NCBI GenBank assembly: GCA_965199865.1
Contig: CBDATU010000020.1
Coordinates: forward strand, 62,001-126,000
Length of the DNA stretch: 64,000 bases
Reading direction: 5' to 3'
DNA from: JAPOUP01 sp965199865
Lineage (GTDB): Bacteria; Pseudomonadota; Alphaproteobacteria; Rhodobacterales; Rhodobacteraceae
Part shown: piece by piece, positions 1-9,620 of the stretch
Layout of the letters: the number at the start of each line of letters is the position of its first letter
Position numbering within the stretch: position 1 is the stretch's first letter
Position numbers and translations under genes: made by a program
Notes under the pieces: model-generated
What the model saw: only the letters and a program-made list of their open reading frames with translations
What the model was told of the DNA's origin: nothing
Database searches by the model: none

Positions 1-1503
1 TACTTCGAATATCATTCGGTCAATTCAGACGAAGATTCGGTGCCTATTCCAGAGGACCTGACCGCTCTTCTGGTCGAACTCGCACCACCAGACCTCATGG
101 CCCGCATTAGGACGTATGTGCTTGGAAAAGGATATGGTGATCGGGTACTGGACGACGAGTTTGATCCTGACGATCCCGAGAGGCGCCAAGCCGATCAACG
201 ACTTAAGGTGAAAGCAGAGAAGCTTGGCGAAGCCTTCGCATGTACATGTCAACCGATCTCTTTGCTGGGTTCGGACATATTCTCCGACACATGGATGCCC
301 TACCGACGAGCATTCGGGAAGGGGCTTGCCCGGGGGGCAATGAATCACCGGGCAACTTGGAGAGAACTAGTTGAGGCACTGCACCGGCTCGACTCCGAGC
401 CTTTTGACTACGGAATTCTGCGTGGATTTATCGAAGAAATAGATAGTCAGGATCGAGATGCGGCTCAGGCGCTATTGGATCAATGCCTGAACGATAAACT
501 ACTGCGGACGGCGCTAGTCGAGCTGCATCCGCCAGAATCATTTGGAGAGAGTGATCTCAATCGATGCGTCGAAGCGCTGGCTTGCCCCGAAGTAAATGCG
601 TGGACTTATTGGTGGATCCTTTGGCAGAAGTCATACGCCGGCATACCTACTAAGCGCCTACTTGATCTCGCCAAACGCCTGCGTCGCAAGCCTAATGGAG
701 ATGAAGTCGTTCTTAAGGCTCTTTCTATGAAGCTGTTTCAGACCGACCCAGAGGCGGACACGTTAGGCGTCGAATTCCGGCGCATCGGGCTCTTGGCGGC
801 GGTTAATCGCCTGCAGAGAAACCACAAAAATCGACACGACGAGGTTGACCATGACATGAATTTGGTCGTTGCCGCAGCGCTGTCATTTGATGGCAATGAC
901 AAACAGAAAAAAGCCCTGATCGACGCCATCTTTTTGGCCGTAGATAAGACGAGCGGCCATCTTTACTCATTCAGGCACACGATCCAAACCACAGCGTCCA
1001 AGGCTCCAGACGAATTCCTGAAGCGAATTTTCGCAGGCAATCAGGATACCCAGCGCAAACGCATGTTCTTCATCAAACGCCGCGATATGGATAAATTACC
1101 GCTCGGAGGAATCACTGTCGATGTGCTGGTCGACTGGTGCCAGCGTCAGACCGACCCAAAAGTCTGGCCAATCATTGGGAGCGGTATAGAACTCTGGGCT
1201 ATCAGTGATTCGGATAACTCCGTCGAACTTAACCAAATGGCCATAGAGTTCTTGGAAGCAGCACCCGATCCCGATGCTATCCTGGGAGAATATTCAGGCC
1301 GGATCATGCCGAATTCATGCTGGGGGAGTCTTGCCGATGAGATGCAGAGAAGGGGCGACGCGATTGGCGTGCTTCGCCAACACTCCAATCAAAAGATAGC
1401 CGAGGCGGCGAGAAGTGTCATGAAAGATGTCTCAAAGCGAATAAATGTCCAACGCCAAAGGGAAGAACAGCAAACCAGGGACCGCGAGCAGCGATTTGAG
1501 TAA
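1..1503 (+). CDS. C-terminal part of a large unidentified helical protein (partial)
   Basis: The frame is open to the first base of the window (codons Tyr-Phe-Glu-Tyr precede the GTG at 40), so this is most likely the 3' end of a longer gene rather than a 487-residue protein. The visible part is helix-rich, with no membrane segment and no catalytic motif I can name, and ends in a charged helix rich in Arg, Gln and Glu. Helical C-terminal regions of this kind are common in large STAND-type NTPases, including some defence proteins, but no NTPase motif lies inside the window, so that reading is a guess. The next gene on the same strand is a degenerate SNF2-like helicase. Confidence 0.6.
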   Translation, partial: YFEYHSVNSDEDSVPIPEDLTALLVELAPPDLMARIRTYVLGKGYGDRVLDDEFDPDDPERRQADQRLKVKAEKLGEAFACTCQPISLLGSDIFSDTWMPYRRAFGKGLARGAMNHRATWRELVEALHRLDSEPFDYGILRGFIEEIDSQDRDAAQALLDQCLNDKLLRTALVELHPPESFGESDLNRCVEALACPEVNAWTYWWILWQKSYAGIPTKRLLDLAKRLRRKPNGDEVVLKALSMKLFQTDPEADTLGVEFRRIGLLAAVNRLQRNHKNRHDEVDHDMNLVVAAALSFDGNDKQKKALIDAIFLAVDKTSGHLYSFRHTIQTTASKAPDEFLKRIFAGNQDTQRKRMFFIKRRDMDKLPLGGITVDVLVDWCQRQTDPKVWPIIGSGIELWAISDSDNSVELNQMAIEFLEAAPDPDAILGEYSGRIMPNSCWGSLADEMQRRGDAIGVLRQHSNQKIAEAARSVMKDVSKRINVQRQREEQQTRDREQRFE

Positions 1504-1934
1504 GGAATTTGCTGCCCGAGCGGTGCTGGTGTCAGGAATGACATCTCTCCTTTGTTGAGTCCCGGCATGAAGATTCAGCGGAACACTGAGCCACTTCTGG
1601 TCGACACCATTCCACCTGCGGTTAGCTCGCTCAGCACCCATGGGAAAATGAGAAACCAAAATGGCACCGTTCCGAATCAGTCGAGTGCCGCTTAGCTCAT
1701 CGCACATTGCGAAACAGTTCGCCTTAAGGAACATGCGCCTGGAAAGAATCCCCACCCACTCCCGGCATTCTTCAGCCAGCGGGCTATCAGCGCCCTGCCG
1801 CACCCCGATGACCAGAATACGACTTCACGTGGCCTCCTCTTTCTATCGCTCCCGCAGGAAGCCCCAAATTGCCCGTGAACTCATCTCGTTTTCGTGGCAT
1901 CCATGTCCACATTCCGGCCCGCTTGAGGCCGAAC
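1504..1934. other. Intergenic stretch, no supported gene
   Basis: About 430 bases between the left-edge gene and the SNF2-like gene. A 123-codon open frame lies on the minus strand (1432-1803), but it overlaps the end of the upstream gene, has no clear ribosome binding site and matches nothing I recognise. It may be the decayed remains of a gene. A GAGG sequence in the last bases of the stretch precedes the ATG at 1935. Confidence 0.4.
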
Positions 1935-2887
1935 ATGACTGAAACCGTGTCCCGAGATACCATCGATCAAATGAATGAAGACCAAAGATCGGCCCGTGAT
2001 GGCGAACGCGCCCGGAAATTCCGTTCCCACCTGTCGCCGGAACTCCTTCTGCGCTGGCTCGTAATCAGGGATGGCCCATTCCTTCCAGGTGGGCGCTTTG
2101 TCGGCATGGCGACCGCACCTGCCCGTTGTGAGCCGAATATGCTGCAAATGGCGAAACGCCTGGTCGAGTCCTGGCCCGCCGGGTTCATTCTTCCCGCAAA
2201 GGCCGGTTCTGGGCAGGCGGGCCTGCCTGGCCTGCTTGTCCGGTCGCTCACACTGTCCGGGTTGGTGCGGCGCGCGCTGATCGCCGTACCGTCAGCTGAA
2301 TGTCCTGAATGGATAAACAGTCTCGAAACCAGCTTCCTGATCAGATTCACGCAGGCTGACACCACCACCAGCAATTCCCCGAACGATCCCGCCCTGATCG
2401 TCGTTCCCATAAATGCGCTGGCCGATGGGGCGCCGAACGAGGACCAGCCAAGCTCGATTGATTGGGATATCACACTGATAGACGGAACCGGCACAGAGCT
2501 CTCGATGGAAACCATGGAGGACATTCGGGAACGGTCGAGAGCCATGCTGACCGTAACAGGTCCGAATGCAGCCGGGGAACGGGGCTTTGGCCTGACACGA
2601 CTGTGCCGACGCACCGGCAGCTTCAGTCTCGACGACGGCATAACCCGCGAATACCACCGCCTGATCGAGGAATTCGAGACGGCGGAAAGCCGGATCCCCG
2701 AACATGACATCCAGTTTCTTCGACGGGCGGTGGGCGAAATCCGCGACCTTGATCCGGATTACTGGGACGTGATGATGAACGCCCTGGGCGGTTCGGGGCA
2801 GGCGATCCTGAAACGCTGGATCAGAACCGGAGGCGCGCTGAACCCCGAAGATGCCAGCGCGATCCTGTTCGCACTCCGGCTGGCGGC

Positions 2888-2896
2888 ACCCCGGGC
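2888..2896. repeat. Left 9-bp target-site duplication of the IS4-type element
   Basis: ACCCCGGGC directly precedes the left end of the element and recurs at 5334-5342 directly after the right end. Nine bases is the duplication expected for Tn5/IS50-type IS4-family transposition. Confidence 0.9.
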
Positions 2897-5333
2897 ATGT
2901 CACTATAGCACTGTTGACTCCCTGAGCGGGCCCCGGCTTCTGAAGGCCCTGTAGAATGCGGTTGCCTGGAGGAGGTATTTCATGCCTTTCCACATTTTCT
3001 GCGTCCCCGGCAGGGGCTGGCGTTTCGAGGGGATGAAGCCGACGTAGCGGCCGATGTCGATGGCGGCCTCGCGGATGGTGAAGCCGTCGAAGGGCGGGGC
3101 CCGGGCGTCCCTGAAGCCGTAATCCTCCATCCCGATCCAGAGGGCGGTGAGCTCGTCCTCGTCCAGGAAATCGAGGGCGGGCCGGTCGGGCTCGGCCTTC
3201 GCGGCGCGCTGGATGTCGAACACGCGCCATGCGGTGACGGCGTCGAAGGCGAGGCAGCACCGGAGGTCGTCGGCCTCGTCGAGCTGGCGGTCCTCGATGC
3301 GGGTGCACTGTTTCAGCGTCTTGAAATATTCCTCGATTGTCCACCTCGCCTCGTACCGCCTGACGGTGTCGATGGCGCCCTGGAGGTCGGGCTTCGCGTC
3401 GCTGGACAGCAGCAGCCATGACAGCCGCCGGCCGCCCTTCGGCGGCGTGGTGGTCTCGCTGGCGAGCACCGCGGTGACCGGCAGGGTCTGGCGGCTCCGT
3501 CCGGGGGCCTTCAGCTCGACGCGTGCGACGCGGATCTCCGTCTCCGCGGTCCGCGCCGGGCGGGCCCTCACGGCCTTTCGCCCACGCGACCCGGTGATCC
3601 CGCCGCGGGCGGCGACGTGGACGGTGCGCGTCCCGACGGCGGGCAGCCCGGAGACGTGCTCCATGAGGTCCACCACCTCACCGCCGGCGATGACGGAGCG
3701 GCGGGTCGAGGCGCTGGAGCGCACCAGCAGCCCGGCCGCGGCGGGGTCTTCCGCCTGGGCCTCGAACATGTCCCATATGTCGCCCTCGCGGTCGCAGACG
3801 GTGATCACGCGCGTTCCAGGGCTGGTCCTCCCGACCTCCTGCGCCAGGGCCAGGCCCTCCAGCCAGCGGCGGCTCTCGCTGCCACCGTCGGGCGTCTCCG
3901 TCTCCGCCGCCCTGTCCGGTTCCGGCTCCGCCCGCCCCGTGCCTCCGCGCCTGCGGTCGGCCTTCACGGTGACGCCCTCCCGGAAGCTGGCGTCGATGGC
4001 CAGCACCCCGAGGCCGCGGCCGGAGGCCGACACCGCCAGCGTCACGTGCGCCGGGATGCCGACGCTGCCCGATCCGCCGCCGCCGAGCTTCGCCAGACCG
4101 CCCGTGGAGCCCTTCAGGCCGGAAAAGTCCAGCATCGTGGTGTCCTGGATGGCCAGGACCTCCGTCTCGGCCCGGCAGCGCTGGAGCGTGGCCATGCGGT
4201 GGCTCTCGATGATGTCGTCCATGCTCACCCTGGGGTTGGAAAGCAGCCTGTAGGCCGCACCCTGATCCTTTTTTCCGGCGAAGACAACGGCGACCGGCTC
4301 ACCGGGCCGGGTCTCCCAGGCCCTCCCCATGGCCAGGATCCGGCTGCGCACCCGTCCGTCGGGATGGCCGCACAGCCCGAACTCCAGGTCCGCCCAGTCG
4401 GCGTCCTCCGGGATCGCCGGGGCCGGGCCCAGCCAGCGCGGCGTCTCCGGCCCGCGGCACATGCGGTCGCGCCAGTCCGGATCCAGCGGCCTCATCCAGA
4501 CGCCGCAGGCCTCCGCTCCCTCCCGGCGGTGGCCGGGAGGATGGCCGGAGGTGGTCCCGGCGAACTCCCATCCGGCCGCCGCGTAGGCCGTGCCGGGGCG
4601 CTCCGCGCCGACATAGGTGAAGGCCATCGCCGGACGGACGCCGTGCAGCCTCTCCCAGTCATCGGGAAGCCGCCGCGCCGCCAGCCCCAGAACGTGGCTG
4701 GCCAGGTGCGGGACCTCCACGCCTGGCAGGATCAGGAACCTGGAGTTCTGCACCAGCAGCCCCAGCTTCGCCATCCGCTCCCGGCCGCTCCAGCCGATGT
4801 AGGCGTCCCGTGCCCTCTGGTGCCAGTTGGCCGCGTGAAAGCAGAGCCCGCCGACGCGCCCCAGGCGTTCGCTGCTGATCCAGTAGAAGAGGAGAGCGCC
4901 GGGATTGGACGGGTCGCCCCGGGGATGGTGGCTCTCCATCATCCCCCGCAGGGCGCGCCGCTCCTCCGCCGTCTCCGCCATCTCCAGCCCGACACCGCCG
5001 AGCTCCGCGAGCGTGCCGGAGAACCGGACGTCGGGATGCTCCGGCAGCGGCTGGCCGGGAGCCACCGGCGATCCGGCCTGCGGCAGGGTGATGCCGTAGC
5101 GCTCCGCGATCTTCGGCAGGGCCAGCCGGGCGGAAGCGAGGCACGGCGCTCCGGCGGCGTTGGTCCAGTCCTCGCGCTCGCACAGCCCCGCCGCCAGACT
5201 GCGCCGTCCGGCTCCCGCCGCCGCCGCGGACCTCAGCCACCCGACCGTTTCCTCCCCGAAATGGCGCATCCCGACCTGCATGCGAATCAGGTAGCACGGG
5301 CGACCTATGGAATCAACTAATATATAGTGACAT
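2897..5333 (-). mobile_element. Complete IS4-family insertion sequence, 2437 bp
   Basis: The element is bounded by imperfect terminal inverted repeats. The outer 11 bases, ATGTCACTATA, are identical at both ends, and similarity continues for about 25 bases (2897-2921 against the complement of 5309-5333). It is flanked by perfect 9-bp direct repeats. It holds one long gene reading left whose stop lies inside the left inverted repeat. G+C content is visibly higher than in the host gene. Intact ends, intact duplications and an uninterrupted transposase suggest a recent, possibly still mobile, insertion. Confidence 0.92.
2903..5281 (-). CDS. IS4-family transposase with an N-terminal DruA-like (DUF4338) domain
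   Basis: About 792 residues, roughly twice the length of a simple IS4 transposase. Residues about 30-330 match the DUF4338 pattern, including WIGW-like IGWSGRERM, the segment LLVQNSRFLILPGV and then LASHVLGLAARRLPDDWERLHG; this is the family of the Druantia defence protein DruA. The second half is a Tn5-like DDE transposase: first Asp in LAIQDTTMLDFSG, second in VITVCDREGDIWDMF, and Glu in RYEARWTIEEYFKTLK, the YREK-type signature. The open frame extends to 5425, outside the element, so the start must lie inside the inverted repeats; I chose the ATG at 5281, and 5269 is the alternative. The stop is within the left terminal repeat. Confidence 0.88.
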   Translation of the reverse strand: MQVGMRHFGEETVGWLRSAAAAGAGRRSLAAGLCEREDWTNAAGAPCLASARLALPKIAERYGITLPQAGSPVAPGQPLPEHPDVRFSGTLAELGGVGLEMAETAEERRALRGMMESHHPRGDPSNPGALLFYWISSERLGRVGGLCFHAANWHQRARDAYIGWSGRERMAKLGLLVQNSRFLILPGVEVPHLASHVLGLAARRLPDDWERLHGVRPAMAFTYVGAERPGTAYAAAGWEFAGTTSGHPPGHRREGAEACGVWMRPLDPDWRDRMCRGPETPRWLGPAPAIPEDADWADLEFGLCGHPDGRVRSRILAMGRAWETRPGEPVAVVFAGKKDQGAAYRLLSNPRVSMDDIIESHRMATLQRCRAETEVLAIQDTTMLDFSGLKGSTGGLAKLGGGGSGSVGIPAHVTLAVSASGRGLGVLAIDASFREGVTVKADRRRGGTGRAEPEPDRAAETETPDGGSESRRWLEGLALAQEVGRTSPGTRVITVCDREGDIWDMFEAQAEDPAAAGLLVRSSASTRRSVIAGGEVVDLMEHVSGLPAVGTRTVHVAARGGITGSRGRKAVRARPARTAETEIRVARVELKAPGRSRQTLPVTAVLASETTTPPKGGRRLSWLLLSSDAKPDLQGAIDTVRRYEARWTIEEYFKTLKQCTRIEDRQLDEADDLRCCLAFDAVTAWRVFDIQRAAKAEPDRPALDFLDEDELTALWIGMEDYGFRDARAPPFDGFTIREAAIDIGRYVGFIPSKRQPLPGTQKMWKGMKYLLQATAFYRAFRSRGPLRESTVL

Positions 5334-5342
5334 ACCCCGGGC
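5334..5342. repeat. Right 9-bp target-site duplication of the IS4-type element
   Basis: ACCCCGGGC, identical to 2888-2896. The phase of the host reading frame is the same on both copies, so deleting the element plus one copy restores a continuous frame (…Ala-Pro-Arg-Ala-Arg-Val-Met…). Confidence 0.9.
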
Positions 5343-6375
5343 CCGAGTGATGGCTGGAATCGTTGCGGATATTCAGGATCCGCCTGCGCAGGTTTCGGAA
5401 GAACGCCAGGCCGATCCGATTCCAACCCCTGTCTCGCTGGACGACATTTCAGGGATTCTCACGGATACGGCCTGGCGGGACGGGGTTCTCCAACCAACGG
5501 ATCGGCCGGATGTGTTTGCGGTTGATACCGGTTCAGGCACGGCGCTTCGCATCACGCCGTCCCGGGATATCTTCGAGACCGAAAACATGGATGCACCTGG
5601 AGACGGCTCAGACACAGGATGCGAATTCGCCTCCTATGGTGGATCCGGTTTTGAAAGTCTGCTTGCCCTCCTGCCGGAAACGGACGATCTGCCAGGCTGG
5701 ATGTGCAGAATAGAGGTAGAGGCCACCGAGGGGGGCGTCACCCTCACGCGGACAGCCTATGTCGTCAGCTGTAAGGACGGAGATCGGACGGTCCTTTCGC
5801 TGCGGGCCCTGAACGATGCCGAGATCGACCCGAACGGAACGCCATCAAGAGCATTCGTCGCCAGCCTCGAACGGTACCTGAAGCGTGAGATTCACTCGGA
5901 GCTGAGGCAGATAGGCCGAGTAACCCGTATAGAGAAGGCAAATCTCGACGCTGCGCTTCGCCAGCGGGCATTCGCACTCGAAATCGCTGCGGCGCTGACG
6001 CAGCAGACCGCACCTGCCAGAAATGGTTTGAATATCGGCGACAGTATCGAGACCATTGCCGGCAGGCGGCATCCCATGCTGGTAACGCTGGATCGTGCGA
6101 GGCTGTTTCGTCAGTCCCCAAACCTGTTTGATGTCGTGCAGGCCGTTCCCGATGAAGGCAGGCTATGCCTCAGCGCTCCCCCTGCCCTGCTTCTTGCTGC
6201 GGCATCCGAGATTTCGGCAATGCCGTCTGAACAAAGCGCCGGAATCGATCCTGAACGGCTCTGCCACGAGGTCGATCGCCTCCTGGAGGCGACCGGTCTC
6301 TAATGCCGGTCTTATGGCATCTACCCCCATTCATCTACGAGCATCTGGTGCAGTGCGCCGGCGACAACCCAGGCA

Positions 6376-6416
6376 GAAGCCGATCGTGGATAGCTGACCC
6401 AATCCGAATCGGCTTC
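6376..6416. terminator. Possible hairpin between two convergent genes
   Basis: GAAGCCGAT at 6376-6384 can pair with ATCGGCTTC at 6408-6416 (9 bp, 23-base loop). It lies between the stop of the SNF2-like gene (6303) and the stop of rne (6435), where a bidirectional terminator would be useful. The loop is long and there is no T-tract, so this is weak. Confidence 0.3.
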
Positions 6417-6434
6417 CCACTGATCGACCATTCG

Positions 6435-9164
6435 TCACTCCCGGCTCCTCCACCAGCCACGGCGCTTTGACTTCGCCCCTCTGTCCTGCTGAACCTCTGA
6501 GACAGGTTCAGGTTGCGGGGCCTGCTGGCCGTGGAGGCTGACCGTATCTGCATCTAACCCAGGTGCCAGCTGTTCTGAAGAATGAGCCTCTTCCGGACCA
6601 GCAGGCAATGCAGGCTCTTGCACCTCAGCCGCGGATGCTTGCCTGTCGGGCAATTCGGGTGGGTCGTCCTCTGTCTGGGCCTCCTGGTTCGGTATGGCCT
6701 GCGGCTCGGGTGCGGAATCTCCTTCTGCGTCAGCCGTTGCGCCCCCGGACTGCTGCGTCGCCTTCATCGCGGACCGGCCCGCACGCCTGCGCCTAGACCT
6801 CTTCTGTTTCTTCTTCTTGGGCGCCGGAGTGGATGTCTCCGGTGCATCCTCCGCTGTCTCCAGCACCGTGTCCGCATCTGCGGTCGGCTCCTCAACCAAT
6901 CCGGATTTCTTCGCTTTGGAGCGGCGACGGCCACCCGACCGTTTGCCACCCTGGCGAGCTTCTGGCAAAGGCTCTTCCTGCGCTGCGCCTTCGGCACTTT
7001 CAGCCATTTCGGTTCCGTTTTCCTGCTGAGCATCAGTCGAATCCTCAGCCGTCTTCGCACCTCCACCGCTTCCTCGGCGGGTTCTCCGGCTCCTGCGACG
7101 GGTTTTCGAACGGGGCTCGCTGGATCGGACCGGATCTTCAGCGACCTCCCCATCCTCATCCACTTCGTCAATTTCCGGCATCATTGAGGCATCGGCGGAA
7201 ATCACCGACCTGGCCTGCCGCAGCGTCCTGGTTGCGGACTTGAACCTTTCGACAGCATAATCCGGAGAGATTAAGGAGGCGTCGGCTTCAATTCGGATGG
7301 AAATGCCGTAGCGATCCTCAATTTCCGCCACATGCTCACGTTTCTGATTGATCAGGAAATTCACCAGACCAACCGGTGCCCTGAGCAGCAGTTCCTGGTG
7401 GCGGCGACGTGTTCCCTCTTCCTCCAGTTGGCGCAGAACGCTGAGTGCGAGATTTCCGTCAGACCGGACACGGCCCGTGCCTTGACAGGCAGCGCATGCC
7501 TGCGTGGTGGCTTCAATCAAGCCCATACGCTGGCGCTGGCGCGACATTTCCAGCAGCCCGAATCCCGAGATGCTCCCAACCTGTATCCGGGCCCGGTCGG
7601 ATCGAAGCCTGTCCTTGAACCGCTTCTCAACCGCAGCGTTGTTCCGACGTTCCTCCATGTCAATGAAATCAATCACGATGAGTCCGGCAAGATCACGCAG
7701 CCGAAGCTGACGGGCGATTTCCTCCGCCGCCTCAAGGTTGGTCTTAAGCGCAGTCCCCTCTACCGAGCCTTCCCTGGTAGCCCGACCGGAGTTAACGTCG
7801 ATCGCAACCAACGCTTCGGTGACTCCAATGACGATATAACCACCCGACTTGAGCTGGACGGTCGGACTGTACATCGACGAAAGATGGCCCTCGACCTGAT
7901 AGCGGGAAAACAGACGCAGGGAATCCTGATAGGATTTCACCCTTTTGGCGTGAGACGGCATGATCATCTTCATGAAATCTTTCGCCGTCCTGTATCCGGC
8001 TTCGCCTTCAACCAGCACCTCATCGATCTCGCGGCTGTACAGGTCACGGATCGATCGCTTGATCAGATTGCCCTCTTCATAGATCTGCACCGGCGCGATG
8101 GAATTGAGCGTCAGTTCACGTATCTGCTCCCAGAGCCGCTGCAGGAATTCATAGTCTCGCTTGATTTCGGATTTCGTGCGTTTCGCACCTGCCGTCCGAA
8201 TGATGAGCCCCGCTCCTTTCGGCACATTAAGATTGGAGGCTATCTCCTTGAGTTTACTCCGATCGGGAGCGCTTGTGATCTTCCGGCTAATCCCACCACC
8301 TCGAGCTGTATTCGGCATCAATACGCAGTACCGTCCAGCAAGGCTGATATAGGTGGTTAACGCCGCGCCTTTGTTTCCGCGTTCCTCCTTGATTACCTGA
8401 ACAAGCAGAATCTGTCGGACCTTGATCACTTCCTGGATCTTGTACGGACGGGGGCGGGGTTTGCGGGGCTGGCGAATCTCCTCGTCCTCATCTCCATCAT
8501 TTCCGGCTATGGATTCGATTCCGTCATCGCCGTCCATAGGATCGCCACTCTGGCTTCCGTCCTCCGAGTCCTCATGCGCTGCCACATCAGCTTCAGCGAA
8601 ATCGTCCGGCTTCGACACAGGCTCCGTTCCATCCTGCCCGTCAGCCCTATCATCCGACTTAAGCTCCGGTGCCGCCCCGGCTTCAGTGCTGGGCGCTCCG
8701 TTCAGTCCGGTATCAAGATCGACAACTCCCATGCCCGGAATCTCACCAGCCAAGACAGCGTCGGCTTCCACTGCATCCCTTGAATCCGCCGCCTCAGCAC
8801 TGGTCTTCGACCTTCTTCGGCGTGACCGCCTGGTTGCGCTGCCCGCCGCTTCGGATTCGGCGGCATGCATCAGGTCGAAAGCCTCTTCTTCGGCGAGAAT
8901 CGCCCGCCGGTCGGCTATGGGAATTTGGTAATAGTCGGGGTGAATCTCCGAGAACGCCAGGAATCCATGGCGGCTTCCGCCGTAGTCAATGAATGCGGCC
9001 TGAAGCGATGGTTCTACCCTTGTAACCTTTGCCAGATATATGTTTCCAACAAGCCGGAGCCTGTTTTCCGTCTCAAAGTCGAACTCCTCGACTCTCTTTC
9101 CATCCGCCACCACAACCCGGGTCTCTTCCGGGTGAGTGGCGTCGATAAGCATTTTCTTTGCCAT
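6435..9164 (-). CDS. rne: Ribonuclease E/G
   Basis: Endoribonuclease of mRNA decay and of rRNA and tRNA processing. The 909-residue protein starts MAKKMLIDATHPEETRVVV, the typical alphaproteobacterial start. It has an S1 RNA-binding region (NRLRLVGNIYLAKV, then LQAAFIDYG) interrupted by a long acidic insert at about residues 100-240. The catalytic core carries the metal-binding aspartates in VAIDVNSG and LIVIDFIDM. A Zn-link with CAAC follows, then a small-domain region. The last 250 residues are Lys/Arg/Ala/Pro-rich and probably disordered, as expected for a degradosome scaffold. About 450 non-coding bases lie upstream, consistent with a long 5' leader as used in rne autoregulation in other bacteria. 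Confidence 0.97.
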   Translation of the reverse strand: MAKKMLIDATHPEETRVVVADGKRVEEFDFETENRLRLVGNIYLAKVTRVEPSLQAAFIDYGGSRHGFLAFSEIHPDYYQIPIADRRAILAEEEAFDLMHAAESEAAGSATRRSRRRRSKTSAEAADSRDAVEADAVLAGEIPGMGVVDLDTGLNGAPSTEAGAAPELKSDDRADGQDGTEPVSKPDDFAEADVAAHEDSEDGSQSGDPMDGDDGIESIAGNDGDEDEEIRQPRKPRPRPYKIQEVIKVRQILLVQVIKEERGNKGAALTTYISLAGRYCVLMPNTARGGGISRKITSAPDRSKLKEIASNLNVPKGAGLIIRTAGAKRTKSEIKRDYEFLQRLWEQIRELTLNSIAPVQIYEEGNLIKRSIRDLYSREIDEVLVEGEAGYRTAKDFMKMIMPSHAKRVKSYQDSLRLFSRYQVEGHLSSMYSPTVQLKSGGYIVIGVTEALVAIDVNSGRATREGSVEGTALKTNLEAAEEIARQLRLRDLAGLIVIDFIDMEERRNNAAVEKRFKDRLRSDRARIQVGSISGFGLLEMSRQRQRMGLIEATTQACAACQGTGRVRSDGNLALSVLRQLEEEGTRRRHQELLLRAPVGLVNFLINQKREHVAEIEDRYGISIRIEADASLISPDYAVERFKSATRTLRQARSVISADASMMPEIDEVDEDGEVAEDPVRSSEPRSKTRRRSRRTRRGSGGGAKTAEDSTDAQQENGTEMAESAEGAAQEEPLPEARQGGKRSGGRRRSKAKKSGLVEEPTADADTVLETAEDAPETSTPAPKKKKQKRSRRRRAGRSAMKATQQSGGATADAEGDSAPEPQAIPNQEAQTEDDPPELPDRQASAAEVQEPALPAGPEEAHSSEQLAPGLDADTVSLHGQQAPQPEPVSEVQQDRGAKSKRRGWWRSRE

Positions 9165-9620
9165 TCAGTTTCTCGGCACCCCACGGAAATACCCGCGCTG
9201 CGTAGCGCGGATGAATTGACAGGGTGGCTTGTCTAGGCGACTGTTCCGGCGCGTACCGGCATGTTCGAAGACCGTTTGGCCGGTCTGAAAAAGAGCTTTG
9301 CCATGCGCGCATCATCGCGATCCATCTCTGGCGTTGCTGCACACGAAGTCAGTCGAAACGCCTGTTCTCACCCCGGTTAGCCATGCGCTTCCGGGCGTTG
9401 TTCCATCCCTGGTGACCGGATACCCGACGGGTCCATCCAGTGCTCCGCCTTTAGCGGACCGTCCATAACGGAAGGGACAGTCTGAATTTCGTAGCACGGT
9501 CCATGATCGCCGCACTTCGTAATGAGAGATAGATTGAATGCCGGTGAATTGCAATACGGAATGATCCAGTGCCGCGAATTGACTTCCTGACCGGAGGTGG
9601 ATCGGGGCGACGACGCAGAG
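9165..9620. other. Non-coding region upstream of rne (leader and promoter region)
   Basis: This 456-base stretch lies between the stop of the response regulator gene and the start of rne, both reading left. I see no open frame with a ribosome binding site and no recognisable RNA gene. It probably holds the terminator of the upstream operon and the promoter and 5' leader of rne. Confidence 0.5.

Larger units (their letters stand above)
1935..6303 (+). pseudogene. Degenerate SNF2/RapA-like helicase gene interrupted by an IS4-type element
   Basis: Two open segments (1935-2896 and 5343-6303) join in frame once the element at 2897-5333 and one 9-base duplicate are removed, giving about 640 residues. 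The N-terminal half follows the SNF2 domain-1 pattern: a hydrophobic run, then VRRALIAVPSA (typical VRRVLIVVPS), then LTVTGP in the place of motif III (LTATP). The catalytic motifs are already lost. The Walker A position reads AGSGQAG instead of a GLGKT form, and the DEAH position reads LIDGTG. I see no second helicase domain; the C-terminal half has only the loosely conserved tail of RapA-like proteins. The protein was probably non-catalytic even before insertion. The start at ATG 1935 has GAGG eight bases upstream. No open frame crosses the insertion on this strand. Confidence 0.7.

Noticed and set aside
1432..1803. Minus-strand open frame of 123 codons after the left-edge gene
   Set aside because: Overlaps the end of the upstream gene, no ribosome binding site and no family I recognise; kept only as a remark.
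3617..5320. Long plus-strand open frame (567 codons) across the IS element
   Set aside because: It lies antisense to the transposase, has no domain pattern and is a by-product of the high G+C content of the element.
7332..8360. Plus-strand open frame of 342 codons
   Set aside because: Antisense to the catalytic core of rne, with no ribosome binding site or motif.
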